From the NCBI GenBank assembly GCA_963644855.1, contig CAVIQL010000012.1, forward strand, positions 5,553-69,552: a stretch of DNA of 64,000 nt, given 5' to 3'. The notes beneath the pieces were generated by a model. It was not told the DNA's origin and did not search any database. It saw nothing but the letters and a program-made list of their open reading frames with translations. A program made the translations under genes and the position numbers. This DNA comes from UBA6398 sp963644855. GTDB lineage: Bacteria > Bacteroidota > Bacteroidia > Bacteroidales > Bacteroidaceae. Below are positions 57,472 through 64,000 of the stretch, piece by piece. Numbering within the stretch: position 1 is the stretch's first letter; each line of letters opens with the position of its first letter.

Positions 57472-58809
57472 ATGAATAAAATAGCAGAAACCATTAAGAA
57501 CATTTGGCGAATAGAAGATCTCAGAATGCGTCTTCTTATCACCATTTTGTTCATAGCCATCTATCGTTTTGGTTCGTTCGTGGTTCTTCCGGGAATTGAC
57601 TCTGGAAAACTTCAAGCACTCCATGAGCAGACCAGTGGCGGATTGATGTCGCTATTGAACATGTTCTCGGGTGGTGCTTTCTCCAATGCTTCAATTTTTG
57701 CATTAGGTATTATGCCATACATTTCTGCATCTATTGTGATGCAATTGTTGGCAGTAGCAGTACCACAGTTCCAAAAAATGCAACGTGAAGGTGAAAGCGG
57801 CAGACGTAAGATAAATCAGTATACCCGTTATCTTACTATTGCTATTCTCCTCTTTCAAGGTCCTACATACTTGATTAATCTTAACAATCAAGCAGCAGGT
57901 GCTCTTGCTCCTGGATTGAGTTGGACAATGTTTTCAATATCTTCTACTGTGATTTTAGCAGCAGGAAGTATGTTTATATTATGGCTTGGTGAGAGAATTA
58001 CAGATAAAGGTGTAGGTAATGGCGTGTCGCTTATCATTATGATAGGTATTATTGCGCGTTTCCCGACTGCATTCGTACAGGAACTTACTTCAACGCTTTC
58101 AACTCCGGGCGCAGGTGGTCTAATCAAATTACTATTTGAGATAATTGTGTTTGTGTTGGTAATCGCAGCTGCAATCTTGTTGGTTAATGCAACCCGTAAG
58201 GTTCCTGTTCAATATGCAAAACGTGTAGTGGGAAGCAAACAATACGGCGGAGCTCGTCAATATATTCCACTGAAGTTGTTTGCTGCAAATGTGATGCCGA
58301 TCATTTTTGCCCAAGCCCTAATGTTCATTCCTATGGCAATTGTTGGATACAATACCGATAGTGCAAGTTGGGCTGCTCGTCAGTTTATGGATCATACGAG
58401 TCTTTTGTACAATATTGTGTTCGTTATATTGATTATCGCGTTCACTTATTTCTATACGGCTATTACGATGAATCCTCAACAGATGGCAGAGGATATGAAA
58501 CGCAATAACGGCTTTATTCCTGGTGTAAAACCAGGTAAAAGCACTGCTAATTATCTTGACACTGTTATGTCGCGTATCATGTTGCCTGGCTCTTTGTTTA
58601 TTGCCGTTATCGCCATTATGCCTGCTTTTGCTGGACTTTTTGGTATAAACCAAGAGTTCGCTCAGTTCTTTGGCGGTACTTCGTTGCTGATTCTTGTAGG
58701 TGTTGTGCTTGACACCATTCAGCAGATAGAAAGTCATTTGCTCGTGCGTCATTATGACGGTTTGCTTAATTCTGGTCATGTTCGTCATGGCTCAAATTCG
58801 GTTCTTTGA
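57472..58809 (+). CDS. secY: protein translocase subunit SecY
   Basis: A 445-residue ten-helix translocon channel in the inner membrane. IYRFGSFVVLPGID lies at the first helix. The plug region follows at about 50-70 (SGGLMSLLNMFSGGAFSNASIFALGIMPYISASIVMQL over helix 2). PQFQKMQREGESGRRKINQYTRY is the conserved cytosolic loop and VPVQYAKRVVG the fourth-to-fifth loop. The C-terminal loop GFIPGVKPGKSTANYLDTVMSRI is typical. The ATG at 57472 is 4 bases after rplO. Confidence 0.98.
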   Translation: MNKIAETIKNIWRIEDLRMRLLITILFIAIYRFGSFVVLPGIDSGKLQALHEQTSGGLMSLLNMFSGGAFSNASIFALGIMPYISASIVMQLLAVAVPQFQKMQREGESGRRKINQYTRYLTIAILLFQGPTYLINLNNQAAGALAPGLSWTMFSISSTVILAAGSMFILWLGERITDKGVGNGVSLIIMIGIIARFPTAFVQELTSTLSTPGAGGLIKLLFEIIVFVLVIAAAILLVNATRKVPVQYAKRVVGSKQYGGARQYIPLKLFAANVMPIIFAQALMFIPMAIVGYNTDSASWAARQFMDHTSLLYNIVFVILIIAFTYFYTAITMNPQQMAEDMKRNNGFIPGVKPGKSTANYLDTVMSRIMLPGSLFIAVIAIMPAFAGLFGINQEFAQFFGGTSLLILVGVVLDTIQQIESHLLVRHYDGLLNSGHVRHGSNSVL

Positions 58810-58816
58810 TTAGAAG

Positions 58817-59614
58817 ATGATAACGCTCAAGACAGAAGACGAAATAGAGTTGTTGCGTGCAGCTAATCTGCTTGTTGGAAAAACTCTTGCGGAGATTGCA
58901 AAGATTATTGCACCTGGGATTACTACTAAGCAACTTGATACTCTTGCAGAGACTTTTATCCGTGATAATGGGGCTGTTCCTACGTTTAAGGGTTTCCCAA
59001 ATCCTTACGGATCAGAATTCCCTTGTAGTATTTGTACTTCTGTTAATGATACTGTAGTTCACGGAATACCAAATGATATCCCCCTTCAAGAGGGTGATAT
59101 CGTTTCGGTGGACTGTGGTACACTTCTCAATGGATTCAATGGGGACTCTTGCTATACTTTTTCAGTAGGTGAGGTGTCTGAAGAAATCCGTCATCTTTTG
59201 AATGTAACGAAAGAAAGTCTATATCTTGGTATAGAGGCTGCGAAAACAGGTCATCGTCTTGGCGATATCGGTTTTGCCGTTCAGCATCATTGCGAAGAGA
59301 ACGGATATGGTGTCGTTCGTGAATTTGTTGGTCATGGAATTGGACGCGAAATGCACGAGGAACCAATGGTGCCTAATTATGGGCGCAGAGGAAATGGAAT
59401 CCTTTTAAAAAATGGTTTGTGTATCGCTATCGAACCGATGATAACAATGGGTTCACGAGAAATAATAATGATGCCTGATCGTTGGACTATAAAGACACGT
59501 GATGGAAAACCTGCCGCTCATTTTGAGCATACAATAGCTATACATCACGGCAAGGCGGATATAATGTCTTCATTTGAGGACGTTGAGAAAATTGAGCAAC
59601 AAAAGTTGAACTAA
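58817..59614 (+). CDS. map: methionine aminopeptidase
   Basis: A 265-residue type I enzyme that removes the N-terminal Met of new proteins. Metal ligands are visible in VSVDCGT and FNGDSCYTF (two Asp), GHGIGREMHEEP (His), IAIEPMITMG (Glu) and HFEHTIAI (Glu). NPYGSEFPCSICTSVNDTVVHGIP is the conserved substrate-side block. Placement between secY and infA is the usual order in this phylum. adk, which sits here in many other bacteria, is absent. Confidence 0.97.
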   Translation: MITLKTEDEIELLRAANLLVGKTLAEIAKIIAPGITTKQLDTLAETFIRDNGAVPTFKGFPNPYGSEFPCSICTSVNDTVVHGIPNDIPLQEGDIVSVDCGTLLNGFNGDSCYTFSVGEVSEEIRHLLNVTKESLYLGIEAAKTGHRLGDIGFAVQHHCEENGYGVVREFVGHGIGREMHEEPMVPNYGRRGNGILLKNGLCIAIEPMITMGSREIIMMPDRWTIKTRDGKPAAHFEHTIAIHHGKADIMSSFEDVEKIEQQKLN

Positions 59615-59624
59615 GAGAAAGCTA

Positions 59625-59843
59625 ATGGCAAAACAGTTGGCTATAGAGTTTGACGGAACTATTGCAGAAGCACTCAGCAATGCAATGTTTCGTGTAACTT
59701 TGGAGAATGGACATGATATTACCGCACATATTTCTGGAAAAATGCGTATGCATTATATCAAAATTCTTCCAGGAGATAAAGTGAAGGTAGAAATGAGTCC
59801 CTACGATTTATCAAAGGGACGTATTGTATTAAGATATAAATAA
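59625..59843 (+). CDS. infA: translation initiation factor IF-1
   Basis: A 72-residue OB-fold factor that occupies the 30S A site during initiation. IEFDGTIAEALSNAMFRVTLENGHDI, HISGKMRMHYIKILPGDKVKVEMSPYDLSKGRIVLRYK split over the barrel strands is canonical. Ten bases separate it from map, and rpmJ follows after 14. Confidence 0.98.
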   Translation: MAKQLAIEFDGTIAEALSNAMFRVTLENGHDITAHISGKMRMHYIKILPGDKVKVEMSPYDLSKGRIVLRYK

Positions 59844-59857
59844 AAAGCAATATAGAA

Positions 59858-59974
59858 ATGAAAACAAGAGCATCATTAAAGAAGCGTACGGCTGATTGTA
59901 AGATAGTTCGCCGCAAAGGTCGCTTATTTGTGATTAACAAAAAGAACCCTAAGTACAAAATGCGTCAGGGTTAA
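59858..59974 (+). CDS. rpmJ: 50S ribosomal protein L36 (zinc-free form)
   Basis: A 38-residue protein reading MKTRASLKKRTADCKIVRRK and ending in YKMRQG. It matches bacterial L36 in length, position between infA and rpsM, and basic character. Only one cysteine remains of the CxxC...C...H set, so it is the zinc-free form seen in other Bacteroidetes. Too short for usual gene-length cutoffs but certain from context. Confidence 0.96.
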   Translation: MKTRASLKKRTADCKIVRRKGRLFVINKKNPKYKMRQG

Positions 59975-60001
59975 CCACAACGAATAAAGTATAAATAATA
60001 T

Positions 60002-60382
60002 ATGGCAATAAGAATTGTTGGTGTTGATTTGCCTCAAGACAAAAGAGGTGAAATCGCTTTGACCTATATATATGGTATAGGTCGCAGTAGCTCGGCAAAG
60101 ATCCTTGATAAGGCTGGTGTCGACAGAGATATAAAGGTAAAGGACTGGACCGATGACCAAGCTGCCAAGATTCGTCAGATCATTGGTGCCGACTACAAGG
60201 TAGAAGGTGATCTTCGTTCCGAAGTGCAGCTTAACATAAAACGTCTGATGGATATCGGATGTTATCGTGGTGTGCGCCATCGTCTCGGTCTTCCTGTGCG
60301 TGGGCAGAGCACAAAGAACAATGCTCGTACACGTAAGGGTAAGAAGAAGACTGTCGCAAACAAGAAAAAAGCTACTAAATAA
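60002..60382 (+). CDS. rpsM: 30S ribosomal protein S13
   Basis: A 126-residue S13 at the top of the 30S head, contacting P-site tRNA and the 50S subunit. MAIRIVGVDLPQDKRGEIALTYIYGIGRSSS over the first helix, and YRGVRHRLGLPVRGQSTKNNARTRKGKKK at the C-terminal tail, are canonical. It opens the alpha-type group and is followed by rpsK, rpsD, rpoA and rplQ with short gaps. Confidence 0.98.
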   Translation: MAIRIVGVDLPQDKRGEIALTYIYGIGRSSSAKILDKAGVDRDIKVKDWTDDQAAKIRQIIGADYKVEGDLRSEVQLNIKRLMDIGCYRGVRHRLGLPVRGQSTKNNARTRKGKKKTVANKKKATK

Positions 60383-60394
60383 TAAGTAATTAAT

Positions 60395-60784
60395 ATGGCA
60401 AATAAAGTAGTATCTTCCAAAAAGAAAACGGTCAAGGTTGACGCTATGGGCCAACTCCATATCCATAGTTCGTTCAACAATATTATTATTTCCTTGACCA
60501 ATTCAGAGGGTCAGGTAATCTCTTGGTCTTCTGCGGGTAAGATGGGCTTCCGTGGTTCAAAGAAAAATACTCCCTACGCTGCTCAGACTGCAGCAGAGAG
60601 TTGCTCTAAGGTTGCTTTCGATCTCGGATTGCGTAAGGTGAAAGCTTACGTTAAAGGACCGGGTAATGGTCGCGAGGCTGCTATCCGTGCCGTGCATGGT
60701 GCAGGCATTGAAGTGAGCGAGATTATCGACGTTACACCGCTTCCCCACAACGGTTGCCGGCCTCCTAAGAGAAGAAGAGTATAA
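60395..60784 (+). CDS. rpsK: 30S ribosomal protein S11
   Basis: A 129-residue S11 in the platform near the E site. HIHSSFNNIIISLTNSEGQVISWSSAGKMGFRGSKKNTPYAAQ over the core, and the end ISEVTPLPHNGC-type block (here IDVTPLPHNGCRPPKRRRV), are standard. The N-terminal part is lysine rich. Gap to rpsD is 26 bases. Confidence 0.98.
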   Translation: MANKVVSSKKKTVKVDAMGQLHIHSSFNNIIISLTNSEGQVISWSSAGKMGFRGSKKNTPYAAQTAAESCSKVAFDLGLRKVKAYVKGPGNGREAAIRAVHGAGIEVSEIIDVTPLPHNGCRPPKRRRV

Positions 60785-60810
60785 TATTATCAAAGAATTT
60801 AAAGTAGATT

Positions 60811-61416
60811 ATGGCAAGATATACAGGTCCAAAATCCCGAATAGCCCGTCGTTTCGGCGAGCCAATCTTCGGTCCCGACAAAGTTCTGTCGAAGAAAAGT
60901 TATGCTCCTGGTCAGCACGGAAATTCACGCCGTCGCAAGACTTCTGAGTATGGCACCATGTTGGCAGAAAAACAAAAAGCAAAAAACACCTATGGTGTAC
61001 TTGAAAAACAGTTCCGCAATTTGTTTGCAAGAGCAGAGCGTACTGAAGGCATCACTGGTGAAGTGCTTCTTCAACTTTTGGAGTCCCGTCTCGACAATGT
61101 TGTTTATCGCTTGGGTATAGCTCCCACACGTGCTGCTGCACGTCAACTTGTTAACCACCGCCACATTGTGGTTGATGGTAAAGTAGTAGGTATACCTTCA
61201 TATTCTGTTAAACCTGGTCAGATTATCGGTGTTCGCGAGCGTTCTAAATCTCTCGAGGTAATCGCTGACGCTTTGGCTGGTTTCAACCACAGCAAATATC
61301 CTTGGTTGGAGTGGGAAGAGAATGCTAAGGCTGGTAAATTCCTTAACCGTCCGGAGCGTACAGAAATTCCCGAGAATATAAAGGAACAATTGATCGTTGA
61401 GTTGTACTCCAAATAA
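60811..61416 (+). CDS. rpsD: 30S ribosomal protein S4 (zinc-free form)
   Basis: A 201-residue S4, a primary assembly protein. MARYTGPKSRIARRFGEPIFG opens it, without the CxxC...CxxxxxC zinc site of the other form. KKSYAPGQHGNSRRRKTSEYG and the S4 domain LESRLDNVVYRLGIAPTRAAARQLVNHRHIVVDGKVV (over about 90-130) are typical. It follows rpsK by 26 bases and precedes rpoA by 11. Confidence 0.97.
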   Translation: MARYTGPKSRIARRFGEPIFGPDKVLSKKSYAPGQHGNSRRRKTSEYGTMLAEKQKAKNTYGVLEKQFRNLFARAERTEGITGEVLLQLLESRLDNVVYRLGIAPTRAAARQLVNHRHIVVDGKVVGIPSYSVKPGQIIGVRERSKSLEVIADALAGFNHSKYPWLEWEENAKAGKFLNRPERTEIPENIKEQLIVELYSK

Positions 61417-61427
61417 TAATTGAATTC

Positions 61428-62423
61428 ATGGCGATATTAGCATTTCAAAAACCTGATAAAGTTATAATGCTGGAAGAAAGCCCGACTTTCGGAAAATTTG
61501 AATTCCGTCCGCTCGAGCCCGGCTTCGGCATCACCGTGGGCAATGCATTGCGCCGCATTCTCCTTTCTTCTCTCGATGGTTTTGCTATCAATACCATTCG
61601 CATAGAAGGAGTGGAGCATGAGTTTGCATCTGTACCCGGTGCTCGCGAAGACGTAACCAACATTATATTGAATTTGAAGCAGGTGCGCTTCAAGAGAGTA
61701 GTTAAAGATTTCGAAAGCGAAAAAGTTTCCATCACCATCGAAAATTCTTCGGAGTTTAAGGCTGGAGATATAGGAAACTATCTTACCGGATTTGAAGTGT
61801 TAAATCCTGACTTGGTGATTTGCCATTTAGATTCGAAAGCTTCGATGAAAATCGACCTTACTATTAACAAAGGACGCGGATATGTTCCCGCAGAGGAGAA
61901 CCGTCAGTTCTGCACCGATGTTAATGTCCTGCCGATTGATTCTATTTACACGCCTATCCGTAACGTGAAATACGAGGTTGACAATTATCGTGTGGAACAA
62001 AAGACCGACTACGAGAAACTTGTCATCGAAGTAACTACGGATGGTTCCATTCAGCCCAAAGAGGCGCTTAAGGACGCAGCAAAAATTCTTATTCAGCACT
62101 TCATGCTTTTCTCCGACGACAAGATTATTCTTGATAACAATGCCGTTGTGGGTGGAGGTGATGAGTTTGATGAAGATGTGCTCCATATGCGCCAGCTGCT
62201 CAAGAAGAAACTCGTGGAGATGAACCTTTCGGTTCGCGCGCTCAATTGTCTCAAGGCTGCCAATGTAGAAACACTTGGCGATCTTGTGCAATATAATCGC
62301 AACGAGCTTCTCAAGTTCCGCAACTTTGGTAAGAAATCGCTCAATGAGCTTGATGATTTGCTCAAGAGTCTGAATCTGTCGTTTGGAACCGACATTACCA
62401 AATACAAACTTGATAAAGATTAA
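61428..62423 (+). CDS. rpoA: RNA polymerase alpha subunit
   Basis: A 331-residue alpha subunit. The N-terminal dimerisation and assembly domain spans about 1-235, with GKFEFRPLEPGFGITVGNALRRILLSSLDGFA over the conserved start. The C-terminal domain (about 255-331) carries LSVRALNCLKAANVETLGDLV and KFRNFGKKSLNELDDLLKSL, the helices that touch UP elements and activators. It is between rpsD and rplQ, so polymerase supply is tied to ribosome synthesis. Confidence 0.98.
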   Translation: MAILAFQKPDKVIMLEESPTFGKFEFRPLEPGFGITVGNALRRILLSSLDGFAINTIRIEGVEHEFASVPGAREDVTNIILNLKQVRFKRVVKDFESEKVSITIENSSEFKAGDIGNYLTGFEVLNPDLVICHLDSKASMKIDLTINKGRGYVPAEENRQFCTDVNVLPIDSIYTPIRNVKYEVDNYRVEQKTDYEKLVIEVTTDGSIQPKEALKDAAKILIQHFMLFSDDKIILDNNAVVGGGDEFDEDVLHMRQLLKKKLVEMNLSVRALNCLKAANVETLGDLVQYNRNELLKFRNFGKKSLNELDDLLKSLNLSFGTDITKYKLDKD

Positions 62424-62429
62424 TCAAAA

Positions 62430-62948
62430 ATGAGACATAACAGAAAATTCAACCATCTCAGTCGTACTGCATCTCACCGCCACGCTATGCTTTCAAACAT
62501 GGCTGTGTCGCTCATCATGCACAAAAGAATCACTACGACTGTGGCAAAGGCTAAGGCGTTGAAGAAATACGTAGAGCCGTTGATTACTCGTTCAAAAGAC
62601 GATACCACCAACTCACGCCGCGTAGTTTTCAGCTACTTGCAGAATAAGTTTGCCGTAACCGAACTCTTCCAAAACATTTCCGTAAAGGTTGCCAATCGTC
62701 CCGGTGGCTACACTCGTATCATCAAGACTGGTTTGCGCCAGAACGATGCTGCTGCTATGTGTTTCATCGAACTCGTTGATTACGATGAGAACATGGCTAA
62801 GGAAGTAAAGAAGGCTACACGCACACGTCGTTCGCGCAAGAAAGCTACGGCTGCCGAAGCTCCTGCTGCAGAGGTTGCAGAAACACCAGCAACTCCCGCA
62901 ACAGAAACACCTGCCGAGACTCCTGCAGAAGAGAACAAGGCAGAATAA
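62430..62948 (+). CDS. rplQ: 50S ribosomal protein L17 with long Ala/Pro/Glu tail
   Basis: A 172-residue L17, longer than the 127 residues of E. coli. MRHNRKFNHLSRTASHRHAM and the strand block ending GGYTRIIKTGLRQNDAAAMCFIELVDYD are canonical. From about residue 128 a basic stretch (KKATRTRRSRKKATA) leads to an Ala/Pro/Thr/Glu-rich tail that ends AEENKAE. Tails of this type are found in other Bacteroidetes and are presumably disordered on the ribosome surface. It is the last gene of the cluster and is followed by a terminator. Confidence 0.97.
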   Translation: MRHNRKFNHLSRTASHRHAMLSNMAVSLIMHKRITTTVAKAKALKKYVEPLITRSKDDTTNSRRVVFSYLQNKFAVTELFQNISVKVANRPGGYTRIIKTGLRQNDAAAMCFIELVDYDENMAKEVKKATRTRRSRKKATAAEAPAAEVAETPATPATETPAETPAEENKAE

Positions 62949-62967
62949 ATCCGACAATATTATTGCT

Positions 62968-63009
62968 AAAAAGGCTGCGTTCCATAGCGGAATTGCAGCC
63001 TTTCTTTTT
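62968..63009 (+). terminator. terminator of the ribosomal supercluster
   Basis: AAAGGCTGC (62970-62978) pairs with GCAGCCTTT (62995-63003), with an inner TTCC/GGAA pairing, followed by CTTTTT. Confidence 0.87.
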
Positions 63010-63079
63010 GTTATAGTTGTTTTTCGTATTGAGAATGTCGGGGACGTTTTCAATGTAGACCTATATAAAATCCGAAACC

Positions 63080-63651
63080 TCAGCCTTGTTTGTACCTTTG
63101 TTTCGCTGCTTTTTCCTTTATTTTCCCCACTTGTTTGTCATACCATTTCTTGTATTTAACGCTATATTCCACAGTGTTTTTGGTCTGGTCGCCAAGGAAA
63201 TAATTTACGTCAGCAATATAACATTTCACATAGGGCTTTTTTGTATTAGGGTGAGTGTGCACGCAATATGCCTTCGCTTTATAATGAATCCGTTTGCCAT
63301 AATGCTTTATCCGCTTGTCGCAAAAAGTATGTGCGCGTTGCCGCCCCATGTTTACAGTTTCCCCTTTCCCCTTTCTGAAAATCTTCTACCGTGAGATATA
63401 TTCCTCCGTAACTTTTACCTCTTTGTGTCTTGTAACGCGAAACATAGATATGGGTATGGCATACAAACGTGTCTTTTGGCGTGGTTACGTATGAGTAGCC
63501 GAAATTATTCGTTTGTGGATCGTGGCTTCTGTTGACATAGTTAAAGCTTTCCTTGTCTTTTTATTACATCGTAGTTGTTTTCTTGATACACTTATCCTGC
63601 TGTCGTTGTAAACGGCAGCAGGAATAATGTGATTGAAAGAATTTTTCTCAT
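63080..63651 (-). pseudogene. decayed gene for a small exported protein of unknown family
   Basis: On the minus strand a signal-peptide-like start (MRKILSITLFLLPFTTTA, from 63651) meets an in-frame TAA directly after it. Fragments then continue in other frames: QENNYDVIKRQ, KDKESFNYVNRSHDPQTNNF and onward through GKSYGGIYLTVEDF, and finally RKGKGETVNMGRQRAHTF to the stop at 63080. Frame changes lie near the A run at about 63558 and the G/A run at about 63370-63385. Joined, the pieces read as one protein of about 180 residues with no family I recognise. At least three lesions indicate a pseudogene. Sequencing error is a less likely alternative. It lies 23 bases after the leucine-rich-repeat gene. 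Confidence 0.65.
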
Positions 63652-63674
63652 GATCTTTGTTTTTTATAGAACCT

Positions 63675-64000
63675 TTATATAGTGTCTGGCATACAGCCCT
63701 CCGTTATTAGGGTATCAACTACGCCAGAAAACTCCCACGGTCTCAGTTTGGGATTATGCGACAAATCAAGATAGCGCAGGTTTTCTGTCTTTTCGTGAGT
63801 TTCCCATGCGGGCATGAAACATTCCAGTCGGTTATACGAGGCATCTATCCGCTCCACGCTTTCGGGGAAATAAATGGCATGCAGTTTATTGTGGGAAACG
63901 TTCAGCACCCTTAGCTTCGGAAACCGTTTACTCCATTCGCCACGGAAAGAAAGAGTCTGCAATTCCTTGTTGCCGCTTTCCCCAAGTTTGTTGTAGCTCA
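63675..64000 (-). CDS. leucine-rich-repeat protein, C-terminal part (partial)
   Basis: The minus-strand frame is open from the window edge to the stop at 63675, 107 residues. Leucine-rich repeats are evident: FPKLRVLNVSHNKLHAIYFP, ESVERIDASYNRLECF and TENLRYLDLSHNPKLRPWEF, plus an edge-cut SYNKLGES. These are the LxxLxLSxNxL type found in secreted Bacteroidetes proteins. No start or signal sequence lies within the window. It is upstream of a pseudogene in the same direction and may have been its operon partner. The function is unknown, and repeats of this type usually mediate binding. Confidence 0.75.
   Translation of the reverse strand, partial: SYNKLGESGNKELQTLSFRGEWSKRFPKLRVLNVSHNKLHAIYFPESVERIDASYNRLECFMPAWETHEKTENLRYLDLSHNPKLRPWEFSGVVDTLITEGCMPDTI

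Overview
The window is 64 kb of chromosome from a member of the Bacteroidales. The evidence is the promoter signature (TTTG, about 19 bases, then TAnnTTTG), the near absence of Shine-Dalgarno sequences, tRNA genes without an encoded CCA, an ECF sigma / FecR / TonB-receptor set, PCMD-type surface proteins, and the gene order ftsX-DUF3098-uppP-truB-queA-folK. A gut lineage near Muribaculaceae or Prevotellaceae is plausible. The genus cannot be read from this sequence alone.

Layout. 1-4.2 kb: the tail of a polysaccharide deacetylase, an ArgE-type M20 deacylase, rbfA with a Lol-type permease, and an SGNH lipoprotein. 4.3-9.9 kb: a secreted GH2 enzyme, a U32 protein and a CPBP protease on the minus strand, then a CAT-anticodon tRNA and a DUF554 protein. 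9.9-16.3 kb: a GNAT acetyltransferase, a second GH2-type enzyme, a GH43 enzyme, a two-gene chromate-type transporter and a periplasmic cyclophilin. 16.4-22.1 kb: an overlapping minus-strand operon topA-aroK-speA-argB. 22.3-25.9 kb: a three-gene surface operon (PCMD lipoprotein, outer-membrane barrel, calycin/PCMD protein). 26.3-31.2 kb: cysK, then an ECF sigma / anti-sigma / TonB-dependent receptor operon. 31.6-37.1 kb: a second CAT tRNA, a methyltransferase and the ftsX-to-folK operon. 37.3-44.4 kb: a candidate small RNA, small genes, amtB, a GH20 hexosaminidase and a GH71/GH99-like protein. 45.0-62.9 kb: one uninterrupted translation supercluster from rpsL through fusA, the S10, spc and alpha operons, secY, map, infA, rpmJ and rpoA to rplQ. 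63-64 kb: a decayed pseudogene and the 3' part of a leucine-rich-repeat gene.

The most unusual signal is not a gene. At least thirteen intergenic sites carry arrays with a strict 21-bp period: a 13-bp near-palindromic 'word' followed by an 8-bp A/T spacer. Words are built from a small set of interchangeable half-sites (AATGTC, AAGGTC, AATATC, GATAAC, CCAAG and their complements). The arrays sit between transcription units throughout 0.3-44.6 kb and are absent from the 18-kb ribosomal operon. Some fold into long inverted repeats (18 bp perfect at 38662-38726). They could be phased binding platforms, terminators, a palindromic mobile repeat or several of these. A second strong noncoding signal is a freestanding minus-strand small-RNA gene at 37312-37375 with its own full promoter and terminator.

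Much of the protein-coding content is core metabolism and translation. The accessory part is glycan handling (GH2, GH2-type, GH43, GH20, GH71/99-like, PCMD and TonB-receptor proteins), spread as single genes rather than as one SusC/D locus.
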